Part shown: positions 46,101-57,510 of the stretch, piece after piece | How positions within the stretch are numbered: the first letter of the stretch is position 1 | Layout of the letters: each line of letters begins with the position of its first letter | Program-made: the position numbers and the translations under genes | Notes under the pieces: model-generated | Database searches by the model: none | Told to the model about the DNA's origin: nothing | Seen by the model: only the letters and a program-made list of their open reading frames with translations | Assembly: GCF_003144195.1 (NCBI RefSeq) | Contig: NW_020290074.1 | Coordinates: forward strand, 1-64,000 | Reading direction: 5' to 3' | Source: Ceraceosorus guamensis | Lineage: Eukaryota; Basidiomycota; Exobasidiomycetes; Ceraceosorales; Ceraceosoraceae | DNA: 64,000 nt

Positions 46101-47333
46101 GGCGAATACTTGGCCAACGCAGGCGAGGCAGCGGGCAGCGCACAAGACGCAGCCATCTCTCAACTGCACTCTGCCACGCGGAGCGCAGCTTCTGCGGCGG
46201 GCTACAAACCTACCCCTGAGACTCCTGGCGAATATGTAGAGCACGTATTCGATGGCGCTTCGTCCGCGTACGCCGACGCTGTCGATGCTGCTGCCCAGGC
46301 CTACTCGAACGCTCAAGAGTTTGCGAATCGGGCTGGTGAAGAAGCAATCTCGCGTCTTCATACTGCTAGCCGCAGTGCTGCTTCTGCCGTGGGAGCCACA
46401 CCAAGCCCAGAGAATGCCGCGGACTATGCCGAAAAGATCTTCGAGGGCGCTTCGAAGGCCTACGAGGATGCTGGAAGCGCTGCTTTCAAGTACTATGCGG
46501 ATGCGAGCGGAGCTGCAGGAGAGGCGCAAGAGGCTGCCATTTCTGCCCTGCACTCTGCCACCAGAAGTGCTGCGTCTGCTGCCGGCTACAAGCCCACGCC
46601 AGAGACCGCTTCAGAGTACCTGGAAAATGCCAAAGACGCCCTCTTTGCTGGAGCGAAAGCTGGCCGCGAGGCTGTTGCAGGTGTTGTGCCTGGATCTGGC
46701 AGCGAGCCCGAGGTGCCCGCCGTCGAAGCGAAGCAGGTGGACGAGGACTTTAATCACGTTGGAAAGCTGTTCAAGGGCGGTGTGGACTCCATCAAGAGCG
46801 CTGCTGCCCCTATGGTCGAAGGCGCCTCTTCCATTCTCGCCGAAGGTAGCGAAAGCGCCGCTTCTGTCGCATCGCCCTACGCGAGCGGTGCTGCCGACGC
46901 CTTGAGCGAAGCGAGCAAGAGCGCTGGATCAGTCGCTGCGGAGGCTAGCAGCGCTGGCGAGTCTCTCTTTGGCGAAGCGGGTTCCTACGCAGCGGCCGCT
47001 TCTCAAAGCGTCGTTTCCGCAGCAGGTGGGGAAGTGAAGCCGACGGATCTTGTCGGAACAGCATCGTCCATCGTCTCTCAAGCTACCGCAGCCGTCGTGT
47101 CTGGCGCATCAGACGCGTCTGAACAAGCTTCCAGCTTTTACGAATCCCTCAGCAGCGCGACGCGGTCCGAGAAGAAGCAGCAGGGCCACAGTGTGCAGCC
47201 TGAAGGAGTCGCCGAATCGGCTTATGCCGCGGTGGGGAAACAGGCAGAGGCGGCCCTGGAGAAATTGAGAGCGGCGAATGCGAGAGAGGAACGCAGGAAG
47301 GCTAGAGGAGTCAGAAGCTCGGAGGAGTTGTAA
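43195..47333 (+). CDS. 1249-aa alanine-rich repeat protein with one membrane helix
   Basis: Seven exons, all in frame: 43195-43332, 43413-43839, 43927-44294, 44352-44540, 44616-44687, 44717-45262 and 45324-47333. A basic N-terminus (MPPKKNASAARRGAQA) precedes one hydrophobic segment at about residues 52-70 (SFGVRLALFYTLFAALW). Next come repeated short helices with aromatic/proline corners (YVEPVAPYYRSAVRF, IYARDVHPYVLEAQ) and a long charged coiled-coil region (exons 4-6). The last 670 residues are amphipathic Ala/Ser-rich repeats. The unit with RSAASAAG-x-x-PSPE occurs four times at 70-110-residue intervals, and LFNAATSSVGEAYE occurs twice. The repeats recall lipid-surface-binding or LEA-type helices. 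The function is unknown to me; anchoring to the ER, lipid droplets or mitochondria is inference. Introns 2 and 3 are multiples of three and free of stops. Confidence 0.8.
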
Positions 47334-47746
47334 ACGTGTATGCTGGCAGGGGGGGTTAGCCCGCAACCGTTCATCGCCCAACGTGCAGCGCTCCAAGGCC
47401 AAGTTGCGCAGCCCGCTGGATTGAGGCCCGAGAGGATAAGAAGGAGGCATCACCTCTTTGCCACTTTCAGCTTTATCGCAATTGTATATACACGACTTGC
47501 ACTTGTCGAAGCGAGACGTTTGCGTCTCTTTCAAAGAAAGGGAAGAAACAAATTCACGCATTTGCACTAACGGAGAGATTGGAGCAAGGAAGGCGACAGG
47601 GGGCATCATATCATTAGAAAGGCAATTGTGAAGCGAAGAGTAGTAAGAATGTAGGATCTTGTGGTTGGGTTCGATTGTTGGAAGCGCTTGACTCGACTTG
47701 CACAATGCCAGCCGCGGTCTTCTCACAGAGCATCATTGCGCGTGCT
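47334..47746. other. Tail-to-tail spacer
   Basis: 413 bases between the alanine-rich gene and a secreted-protein gene on the other strand; nothing recognised. Confidence 0.6.
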
Positions 47747-48320
47747 CTAAGGTGCAGGCTGGGACAAGAAAGGGTCTTGCAGCTGGACCGTGCCCGTGGG
47801 CGCTTGATCGTCGACGCAGAGTCCCTGGTAGATTTCATCGCAGCGTCCGTCGGACTGCCTGACCTCCTTCAGACCGATCTCCTTTCCAACTTCAGACGTA
47901 CCGCTCCATGCTCCTCCGCGGTTGCGCAGCTCGACGCATTGGAAGCGCACAAAGCCTTGATCGGGATGAGCGCGGCAGGTGGCTCGGAGCTGGACGGTGG
48001 AAGAGGCGCGCTTGTAGCATTCGCTGCGGAAGCCGTCGCACACCGTGTCGGTATTGAAGGAGCTGTCGGCGTAAAAGAATTCTGGCAAGGAGAGAAATCC
48101 GAAGATGGGCGCCAATGGGGGGGTTCAGCGTGAGGAGATTCCTTTCGGTTTTTAGAGTCGGGAGATTTTTTTGCTACTCACCACGCCTGTCGCAGAACTC
48201 GTCGTCGCAGGTCGAGGAGATGGAAGTGTCCTGAGCGACAGCAGGCGCCTCGCCAGCTGGAGCAGCAATGACAAGGAGAGGGCCAGCGAGGGCAAGAGCA
48301 GCAAGGATGGAGAAACGCAT
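47747..48320 (-). CDS. Secreted protein with eight cysteines, 157 aa
   Basis: Two exons: 48320-48182 and 48081-47747, joined by a GTGAGT...CCAG intron with frame kept. The signal peptide is MRFSILAALALAGPLLVIAA. The mature chain has cysteine pairs spaced along its length (TCDDEFC, VCDGFRSEC, TCRAHPDQGFVRFQC, RCDEIYQGLC), with none elsewhere. This gives eight cysteines and probably four disulfides. A TATAAAG box lies 130 bases upstream. It resembles small secreted effectors in layout, but I know no family. It sits alone among housekeeping genes. Confidence 0.82.
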
Positions 48321-50287
48321 GTTGCTGATGGGGACAGGGTCGCGATGCTTTGCTTGGATTTTGCGGGACGAGTCTCGACTCGAAAGAGATGCTTTGGGTG
48401 AGGTGAAGAATGGAGGGAGATTGGATGAGAGACGAGAAAAGTGGGATGTCTTTATACACGTTTGGTAGGTGACTGCTCACTCAGGACTGTTGCCGCGGTC
48501 AATAGTGGTGCCTATAGGGTTACCGCCACATGAAGTTGCGGGCGCGCTAAGCCGGCCATCTAGCGAGCGCACTATGGCAGCAGCAGCGCTTTTTGGCTGG
48601 GATCAGCGGCGGATGTCGGCGTCCCACGGCGCAGCAGACAAGCGTGGAAATGCAGCTTCGCACGCACCATCGATCGACACCAAGCGATGGCGTGGACGTA
48701 TGTCGTCGGCACATCGTGTCCGGACTCAGCAGCGAGAGAGGAGGTGTCATCATCTATCACGCCTCATTAATTCAATATAGCGGCTGACTCCTTGCTGTAG
48801 GGTCACAGGTCCGGAGCAAAAACACCTCTCAACAGCTCCACATCTCAATCCCCAATCGAATCGAGAATTGCGGTGCATTCTTGGCATCAGGAAGGAGTCT
48901 GCAGGACAGCATCGCCAAGGTGGGCGCTGCTCTGACGGTAAGGCAGCTTTGGGGACGAAGGGATGGTCAAACTTGGAAACAATCTTGAATGAGCGATCGA
49001 GCAAAGCGTCGCAGTGCACGCAACACCGGAGCGACGGGCAGTGTGAGTTCATTCAGACTGCGTGAGTGAGGTTGCAAAATAGGCTTGGTCGGGGAGGTGC
49101 GAGCATCTTACGCGGCGATGCAGGCATGTGCCGTACTCGGGATGGATGCAAAATGTCCGCCTGCACAGGAGCACGCCGGTATGAATTAAAGACAATCTAA
49201 ATCTCCGCGGTGAATCGACCTCATTAACCCCTGGCTGCGATTTCTATATTCATAGATCCGCACACAGCTGAAGCTGCTGCTGCTCGATCACCATTTGATG
49301 CGGTGGATGGGGTTTCCCGAAGCTAAGCCTTTTGGCGCCGGAGCTTGATCAAGAATGTCCCCGCCTCGGTCCTTCTCTTCCAGCCCACGCGTCACTTGTG
49401 GCAGGGGGCCTTGGCTGTTGGACATTCACATGGCAGACGTCATGTATAGCAGCTTGGCAGCTGCTACAGCTACCGCGGCAGCGTTTGTCCGTCCCTCCAC
49501 TCCACGCCCATGCCCACATCCGCAAGCCACGCAACTCCGTCAACCTTGCGCGCCCGAATTTGCGACGATTTCGGCCATGTACATAGCTCGCTATTACGCA
49601 AATCTACACTTACGGCTGCATGGTATACAGTACCATGGCGACTGAATGCTTAGCTGTGCTAGATGCCAAGACTCGCTTTGCTTGCGTCGCCGAAGCGGTG
49701 CAATGTGGGATCTTGAATCAAACCCAGTCGTGAGCATCATCACTTCACAGGAGCACCGCAGGAGCGCCTCCTACCACTGCAGCTCCTGTCAGAACTCACG
49801 ACTGCTGCATGTGGGCCCACCTGCTCCGCACGCGGTTTCACTGCTGAGGACGTCACTCCTGACTCACTCAGGACTCGTGACCCATGACTCACGACTCAGA
49901 CTCGATCGTGACTCTTGACGATAGGAGGCGAAGCGTGCTTTGGCTCAGGGAGAAGATTGCGTAAATAATCGAGAAGGTTCTGCGCAAATGCCTGCAGAAT
50001 CATCACGTGTCCTCTCCTGCATGTCGTGCACTCATCGGGCTGTGTCTGTACGCGCCCCGCGCGGTCACTCAGAAGGCTGTGCCAAGCGCCACATGCTGGA
50101 AATGGGCGCAAAGTGTGCTTGCCTCCGTTGTCGTGCGGACCACCCTCCGCACCACAATCGCCAGTCCGTGCTCTTTCCTGTCGTGTTGCATGCAGATGCT
50201 CTGCCCAAGTCGACTGGCTCTACCCTTAAGCGTAGCCTCAAGCGTATTTCCCAGCCACGAGCACCATCCACATTGATCCTCTAGACT
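48321..50287. other. Divergent spacer, 2 kb, no gene seen
   Basis: It contains the promoter of the eight-cysteine gene on the left and a dense group of GACTC(A/G) strings at 49855-49920. No coding frame has support. Confidence 0.5.
48450..48456 (-). promoter_or_regulatory. TATA box (TATAAAG)
   Basis: TATAAAG on the minus strand, 130 bases upstream of the start codon at 48320. Confidence 0.65.
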
Positions 50288-52520
50288 ATGTTCTCGCTCA
50301 CCAACCGTTTCGCATCTCGTCTTGCGCTTTCCAGACCACAAACGAGTTCCCTCGCGAGCACATACCAAGCCTTTCTGAAGAGGATGGTGCACTTCGACAT
50401 TATTACTGCAGAGGTGGACGGTCTAGCCCCCAAAGTGCTGTTGCAGATCAACGAGATCAAAGAGGTGAAAGGTAGCGGAAGCTCGACGTACAAGCTCAAG
50501 AGGCTAAGTGATCACTACAGTTGTAGTTGCCCGGCATGGGCGTTCCAGGGGCGGGGCAAAGCGCCCAATCAGAGGAGCTGCAAGCATCTGAAAGGCTTGC
50601 TTGGCAATGAGTACGAGCTCAAGAGGACGGACGAAGGAAGCTCTGCTACAGCACAAGCAATGACGGACGCTAAGAAAGCTGCTGCCAAGCCCTCTGGCAG
50701 AGGCAAACGAAAGGGTACCGACACTGCAACTTCATCATCATCAGCAGACGCCTCTTCTAGCAAAAAGCGCAAGGTTTCGCAAGACGAAGGGGATGCAGTT
50801 GATGGCGTCGACATCGGCAATGGTCCCATAGGAGCTGACGGCAAGCCTTTCAAAGGCGTCATGCTTGCCAACAGCTGGAAACTTGAGGGCAAGAAGGATC
50901 CTGCAGGATATTGGATGTCAGAGAAGCTCGACGGCGTAAGGTGAGCTTCTTGCGGCGCTCGATATCGCTCGGCAATCGACTCATGCGTACTTTCTGCACA
51001 CAATCGCATCGGCGACCCAGGGGCCACTGGACCGGCAAAGCGTTTGTGAGCCGGACTGGAAAGCCGATAGATGCGCCGGACAGCCTCAAGAAACGCCTGC
51101 CGAAAGACGTGCAGCTGGATGGGGAACTCTTTCGCGATCGAGACGCATTTGACGCTACAAGGTGGGTCAGCTCGGGTTTGAGGCCGATGGGATATCCTGT
51201 GGTCATCGTCCTCGACCAACGCTCATCCCGCACGAATCTTGCTTCGCAGCGGCCATATTCGTTCTGGAGTGTGTAGTCAAAATCGTAAGGCAAAGATGTT
51301 GTGCACGCAGACTGCTGACCTCCATCTCAACCTTGCGCAGCCGGGAGGTGACTGGAGTAGCATATCTTTTCTGGTGAGCTCGAATTCGAACGCTTCAATT
51401 GAGAAAGATCTGCTCATTTCCCGACTGTTCTTTACATAGATATTCGACGTTACGGGGGTGGACAAGCCGGTGGAAGAGAGGTGGGATATGGCACGAAAAG
51501 TCGCACCTGATGGTGAAATGCTCGTGGATGATGTAATCAAAGCCAAAGTAAGCGATCTTCGAATGTCTGACAAAACTCAGGTCCGGCACGGGCACTGAGG
51601 CGGCTTCCTCTTGTTCCTATAGCGTTCATGCGTGGCATTCCTGGGCCAGGTCCGTTGCGAAAGCAAAGACCATCTAGTCAAGTGGCTGCGCGATGTCGAA
51701 GCCAAGGGAGGAGAAGGAGTGATGCTTCGCCAGCCGGGAAGCGCTTACAAAAGCAGTCGATCTGACGCCTTGCAAAAGGTACGTTGCTGGACGTTCCTCG
51801 CCGACTTGCAAACGATCTTCTGACGTCCGTATCTGACGCCTGCAGGTAAAGTCTTTCTACGATGCTGAGGCCATCGTGGTCGGACACAACAAAGGAACAG
51901 GACGGCTGGCCAACGCATGTGGTTCTTTGCGTTTGAAGATGGCAAAGTGAGTGGGACCTTGCACCGGATGCTCGGCCTCTCAGCTGACACGCACGCGGCA
52001 CCTTTAGTGGGTTGGAATTCGACTGCGGCAGCGGTTTGACAGACTCTCTGCGTTTCGCTTTCAAGCCAGAGGTGGGAAAGATAGTCGTGTACCGCTTTCA
52101 GGATTTGTCGATGGGTGAGTCGCAGGGCTGTGTTTCATGCAGCGTGCGCAGCTCAAGTCGTTATGCACCACTCTGTTCCCACTAGATGGCACTCCAAGGT
52201 GAGTGGGCTCCCACATGGGCGTCCGGCAGGCTGAGCTGACCTGGCCATACTATTCCATAGGTTTCCGACTTTTCATGGGGAAGGTGAGCAGAGAGGCGAG
52301 CGTCTAGGGAGAATCGCACGGCTGATATCAAAGGTGCTGTGCTACATTCTACACGACAGCTTTTGACAAGACGGAGCCAAAAGATGCCGATGTACGATCT
52401 ACCAAACTGAGAGCTGCAAAGAAAGCGTCAGAGCAGCAGCAGGCTGGAACGCCGACCGAGTCTGAAAGCGAATCTTCAGCCAAGAAGAAGACAGTTCGCA
52501 AGAGTCGCAAGAAGGAGTAA
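50288..52520 (+). CDS. ATP-dependent DNA ligase with SWIM zinc finger
   Basis: Ten exons: 50288-50940, 51021-51161, 51277-51373, 51440-51547, 51623-51778, 51846-51946, 52008-52114, 52186-52198 (13 nt), 52261-52283 (23 nt) and 52360-52520; 519 aa. Order: a possible mitochondrial leader (MFSLTNRFASRLALSRPQ), a SWIM finger C79-x-C81-x16-C98-x-H100, and a Ser/Lys linker with nuclear-signal-like KKRK. The nucleotidyl-transferase motif I is EKLDGVR (Lys213). Then follow SRTGKPIDAP, LDGELF, FDVTG, EGVMLR (motif IV) and KVKSFYDAEAIV (motif V), with an OB fold ending DGTPRFPTFHGEAF. The tail is basic. It is a small viral/bacterial-type ligase, clearly not LIG1 or LIG4; fission yeast Adl1 may be a relative. 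It seals nicks through an AMP-lysine intermediate. The exon 2/3 joint is the least certain. Confidence 0.88.
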
Positions 52521-53446
52521 AAATGTGCCTGTACGCGTAACGAAGAAGATTCCCCACCTCCAAATGGACGCGGGTCCCCTTTGCCAAATTTGGTTGCGAT
52601 TTTGCTTGAGGTACCCTCTCCACAATGCGATACCTTTGCCTGGTGGAGCAGAGCGAGCATCAGACTGTAGCTACCACCAAAGACGGCACTGAGCTTCATC
52701 CGCACACACGTAGCTATTCGCGATTCGCGACGTCGTCTTGAAGACTGCCTCCTTTCTTGACCACCACGAATCGTGAATCAATTGTGAATGCAGAATCACC
52801 CTGAGAACCACACACATTCGTGACCAGTGTGAGTTCAGCATTTTTTGAGGTTGGAGAATGCAGATTGTTCTAGATAAGAACGCGTCTCCTGCGTAGCGAT
52901 GGACTTTGAAAGCTCGGCCGAGGCGCAGGATTGCGCGCACAGCGCGCTGCGGGCAGCGCGACGACGAGGCTCCAGCATGGGCCTTTGACCCGGCTGCTGC
53001 ATGGCTGCTGTAGGCTGCTGCTACCTGTGTCTCGCGTGGCCAAACGTCGAAGAAAGGTCCCAGCTAGGTTGCTACGAAGCTTCACACTGGCTCCTCTCCT
53101 CTACCATCGACCACCTCAAGAATATCAATCGCCCGTGAGCAACGTCACGAAACTTTCACGGCCATCGCGAGCATCCTCAACTGACTCGATTTCCGCATCC
53201 GCCCGCCTCCACGAACCCTTTCGATTGAATAGAAAATGGTGTCCTCTTCGTGCGTTACACATTTCTCCAGCTCGGAACCTCGGATTGTGCTTGCGATGAC
53301 TAATGCTCTCCTCTCCCCTCGCCCCTTTTTCCGCATTCCTCAACGCTCGAATCGATTGGCTGTGCTGCATGCCCCCTAATGCGCATACTTTCGCCGACGT
53401 CCAACTTCCCGGTCCATTTCGACCCCGCCATGCTCCATCGCCATCT
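52521..53446. other. Spacer holding the RPL26 promoter and perhaps its first exon
   Basis: No clear gene by itself. A GTGAGC donor-like site at 53135 and several ATGs lie here. The missing conserved N-terminus of RPL26 could start in this stretch, but I could not find an exon that encodes it. Confidence 0.45.
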
Positions 53447-54484
53447 ATGAACGCTATTCGCATTGGTCGTTGCAACACACCACAAACATGTAGTCGACGC
53501 ACTTCGCGCAAGCTGCACTTCTCGGCGCCTAGCCACCTTAGGCGCAAGATCATGAGCAGCGGCCTCTCCAAGGAACTGCGAGGTGAACATGGCGTGAGTT
53601 GTTCGTCCCCGCAGAGAGTTGAGGTGGTCGTGTTGCGAGGAGGAGCAGGATTTGCAAAAAAGCATAGCAGTGATGGGAATCGGGATGGGATGGTCAGCGC
53701 CGGTCGTCGAGGCAAGGAGAGGGGATGCGTGCATGGAGTTGATGTTCGAACGGCGACTTGGCGATGCCGGGCTCTGGGTTCAACGTAGTGTCGCGCTTCC
53801 TGGTTGATGCGTGCCATTCATCGTTGCATGGCCATGCATCCTGGGGCAAGGCGGTCGAAGCTCGCGCGCTTAACACAGCCAAGTCTCAAGAGTCAAACAA
53901 TGAACGAGTGGAGGTGTACCGGTCCGACTAAGGTCTGGCAGGTAGTTTGGCTATGTCGTGGCCGAGCAGAGCAAAGCGGGACGTCTGGCATCGACGATCA
54001 GGGCGCGTTCAACTGACTCGGTCTGCATTTTGGAACACGTCATACAGGTCCGCTCTCTCCCCGTGCGCAGGGATGACGAGGTCCTGATCGTTCGCGGAAG
54101 CTCCAAGGGTCGCGAGGGAAGAGTTCAACAAGTCTACAGGAAGAAGTGGGTCATCCACGTTGAGCGTGTGAGCCGCGAGAAGACCAACGGAACTACCGTT
54201 GCTCTGCCGATCAGCCCTTCCAATGTCGTCATCACCAAGCTGAAGATGGACAGAGAGTGAGTGTGGCGCAAAGCGAGATGGGATTGGTTTCACAGTCGAG
54301 GCGCAGATCGGACTGCCGGGGCGAAAGGGGAAAGGGCTCGGCTCGGCTTGGAACAGTGTCGGTGGGCGTATGCGAAGTCTAACTTCTGAATCTCTTTGAT
54401 GCCTTGCCCAACAGCCGCCAAAACCTCATCAACCGCAAGGCTGCTAACGCTGGCAGTGCTCCAACGAAGAAGGAGGAGGCATAA
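53447..54484 (+). CDS. RPL26: 60S ribosomal protein L26 (uL24); first exon uncertain
   Basis: Certain parts: an exon from about 53492 to 53593 ([20 protein letters not shown], then [14 protein letters not shown]), exon 54048-54256 ([41 protein letters not shown]) and exon 54415-54484 ([17 protein letters not shown]). This is eukaryotic L26, which binds 25S/5.8S rRNA near the exit tunnel. The 454-nt second intron is long for this window. The usual start (M-K-x-N-x-DVSS) is not seen. The in-frame ATG at 53447 would give an atypical leader ([15 protein letters not shown]), and an acceptor TAG at 53491-53493 just before SRR suggests a small upstream exon that I could not place. Confidence 0.85.
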
Positions 54485-55319
54485 ACCGTCTCGAGTCTCT
54501 TTGACCAATTGCTTCCACCCCGGCTGCCTACTATCGATCACTTGCCCCGTCCGTCTCGCAACACTCTCACCGAGGGGGTTCGAACGAGCTCCCTCTCTCT
54601 CGTCAAGTACACATGCCCATCCCAAGCATGCTCCATTGAAGCGGCTGTTCACTCTTTGAAAAGTGTTCGGACCAAAACTCATACTTGAAATGTCATGTAA
54701 CACAAGTCAAGCAGACCAAGAATGCCCGTCATTGCGTGATTCTGGGGCCAGACCGAGTGGCCGAACGAGAGTGCAGGCGGCGAGGCGCTTCTTCACCTCA
54801 TGCACGCTTGAGGAGAGTCTTTGCAGGTCTTTGTCGGAGATGATGCTGGCAGTACAATCGACAGACGGCCTCTGCGACACGACTGCTGGGTGATGATGAT
54901 GCTATTGTCTGCAGAGGCATTGATGAGGCAAGGGAATCGAATCGGAGTGGATTGAATTCAACGCTCCAGTACGTGAAAGCACAGGGGGAAAAGAGCGAAA
55001 GTGATGTTGCGTGTGCGCTCAGGGTGGAGGACGTGCAGTTCAGCTGTTGTCCTCGCGTTGGAGGTTGCGTACCTCCGTTCGCCCAAAGCCGTCTCGTCTG
55101 CTTGACCATGACCAAATATACGTCGAACAAGATGCCAGATCTGATCTGATCAATCACAAGCTCTGAGCCGGCTCGGTGTTTACATGAAAGGGGGATTGGG
55201 AGGCAGGCTTTGGGTGTGATGAGCAAGCCGCACCCTTTCAAGCAGATACCTGCTGATCCTGAACTTTTGGCGCCAAGTTGGAAGGAGAAAGAGTCTTGGA
55301 GTGCTAAGCTAGACGCCCC
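54485..55319. other. Tail-to-tail spacer, nothing recognised
   Basis: 835 bases between the ends of RPL26 and BCP1. Frames present are short and unsupported. Confidence 0.55.
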
Positions 55320-56761
55320 TCAAGCAGCAGCAGCAGGCTGACCGAAAGCCTGTTCCAGATCTTGCAGGAGGACAGGTAGCTTGGCGTACTCTACCAGCAG
55401 CATGCGTCCATACATTGGCGCTTCGTACGTATCCGCCGCATCCTTTGGAGGTGGAAAGCGGAAAATGTGAGCGGCTGTAGCGTGCTGCGAGAATGAGGAG
55501 TGAGGCGCCGGGGGGGGGATCAGTTTGATGGTCAAAAAAAGTCGACGTTTGCCTCCCCCAAAGTCTTGGCCAAGTTGGACGAGCTTGGGACTATGGCTAG
55601 ACTATGAAACACGTGGAGGTGAAAGACGCAGACGCACCTTGAGTATGAATTCGTCCTCGGGATGAAAAGCGTGATGATCCGAGCCGGCCGCGCCCATCGA
55701 TGTTTGATCCTTCCCATTCGCACCGCCTCCTATCGGTGCTGCACCAGATTGCAATCTTCGGAGCGCATCAGCAGCCGATGACGATGATGAGGTCTTCGTC
55801 TTTGTTCCTCTTCTTCGTTTCTTCTTTTGTTGCTGTTGCTTCGTGGAAGATGCACCGTTTTCGGATGCCGATTCTTCGTCGGAGCTGAAGGCTGCGGCGC
55901 TAAATATGCGAGCAAAGAAGATCAGGTGGGTGGGTTTCTGGAAAAGGGTCACACAAGCGAAACAGGTCGTGTTAGCCCGAGTAGCGTCTAGTGAGCTGCC
56001 GTGCCTGCTGCAAAAGCACGGTGGAGCTTGGCTCACCTGTGCCAATTGACTTTCGATTTCTTGTGCCAGGATACGATAGAGCGGAGTGGCTATCTGAGCA
56101 GGCAGGTTCACCATCCTCTCGTGCAGGACCAAATACGGTCGATGGGCAGTGTTGCTGGACGACAGAACGTCGGAGATGGCTTGCGAGGCGCTAGAGCTGG
56201 AGCCGACGGACTTGGAGGCGAGTCTTGCAGAGAAGAAGTTGTGCAGCGTCTGAGAAGCTGCGGAGGAGGTGTCCTGGGCGGTGTGCGTGCCAAAGGTGCG
56301 AGTGAGCAGAGCAGAGCGAGGTCAAGGTGTGAGGGAATGGCGGAATCTTGCCGTTTGCGTTTGCGCCTGCGTCATGCGCTGCATGCAGTGTAGCATTCTG
56401 ATCCGACTCGCCGACTCACTTTTAGATCGACCAAGCTCACAAAAGCATAAGGATCGCTATCATCTTCTTGATCCACCTTCACCACTGTTCCCACTCCACT
56501 CGACGCAGCCAAGCCAATCACATGATCCGCCACTTTTCCAAGATCCAATTGCTCATCGCGCGTCGAGTAGGTGTAGAATAGTTGCTGCAATTGACGCTTG
56601 ATAGAGTGGAAATCGATGTCGGTGGGGGATGTAAAGTCGAAAGAGACGTTGATAAAGTCGATGTCGCTAGAGGAAGAGGAAGAGGAAGATGAATGGCTGG
56701 ATGAACGAGCTCGACGTTTGCTCGAAGCTCCCACCGCTGCTGCTGCTGCTGCTGCTGACAT
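55320..56761 (-). CDS. BCP1: BCP1/BCCIP-family nuclear protein
   Basis: Four exons: 56761-56420, 56273-56037, 55937-55638 and 55484-55320 (347 aa). After an Ala/Ser-rich acidic leader, the family signature appears (IDFINVSFDFTSPTDIDFHS, then IKRQLQQLF). Next come DHVIGLAASSGVGTVVK, the helix QTLHNFFSARLAS, YLVLHERMVNLPAQIATPLY and LAQEIESQLAQKPTHLIFFA. A basic/Ser linker is inserted before the end (FHPEDEFILKHATAAHIFRF). In yeast Bcp1 is the chaperone and nuclear export factor for ribosomal protein Rpl23 and for Mss4; human BCCIP binds BRCA2 and p21. Action in the nucleus on ribosome assembly is the likely role. It is divergent from COQ4. Confidence 0.92.
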
Positions 56762-56921
56762 GGTGCGGGAAGGGCAGTGGTCGGGCTGCCTTTGTGATGA
56801 GAAGTGAATGCCTGCTCGGTCTTGATGGCGAGGAGAAGACAAGGGGCGAGGATGATGGCGCAAAGGCTTGACACGACGGAGTGTCGCGGGGGGGGACGAG
56901 GCAGGGTGTGCATGTATGTGC

Positions 56922-56968
56922 GAGTCGTGAGTCGTGAGTCGTGAGTCGTGAGTCGTGAGTCGTGAGTC
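56922..56968. repeat. (GAGTCGT)6 tandem array
   Basis: Six perfect heptamers plus a final gagtc, about 160 bases upstream of the BCP1 start codon. Each joint contains TGAGTCG, one base off the bZIP/AP-1/Gcn4 site TGAGTCA. Confidence 0.9.
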
Positions 56969-57465
56969 TTGACCATCAGCTGCGCTCACTCAATCGCACA
57001 ACGACCTCGCTCACCATTCGTGATTCACATTCGTGTTTCGACGCGAGGATCAGCTTCCACGCGTTTGGCGCCTCCTGCACGCACGCCAGAAGAATCAAAA
57101 ATCCAATCACGAATCAAATTCAAAATTTGGCGCGATGCCACCGGTCACGTGTTTCAAAATTGGCATCGCCTGCTGATGATATGGCAGAAACAAATCTTGA
57201 TGAATGTTTGTGGAGAAAGGCAAGGCGGCGGGTCAAAGTCATCGCTTAATTGTTGAAGATGAAAGCTGTGTGGAAATTGTGAAGTTACGATCAGAGTATC
57301 AAATTAGAGTATCGAATGAAATGACTTGATTACGACTCACCAATCTTGACTCGAAGGCCCTGCACGCAAGACTCGAGACTCACACTCAGACTCTGACTCT
57401 TGACTCGAGACTCACTCCATTCGTGATTCACCGATTCAGGATCAGATTCGTGGGATCGGTTGCGT

Positions 57466-57510
57466 TTGCGTCTGCGTCTGCGTCTGCGTCTGCGTCCTGC
57501 GTCTGCGTCC
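57466..57510. repeat. (GCGTCT)n microsatellite
   Basis: About seven copies of gcgtct with two one-base interruptions, upstream of COQ4. Confidence 0.85.

Noticed and set aside
45519-46553. 344-codon minus-strand frame
   Set aside because: Antisense shadow of the alanine-rich repeats, which by codon bias leave the opposite strand open.
53125-53817. 230-codon minus-strand frame
   Set aside because: Runs across the RPL26 exon on the other strand; the conserved ribosomal protein wins.
54570-54590. tRNA T-arm-like GGTTCGAA
   Set aside because: No acceptor stem, D-arm or anticodon arm can be built around it; likewise near 12290 and 23870.
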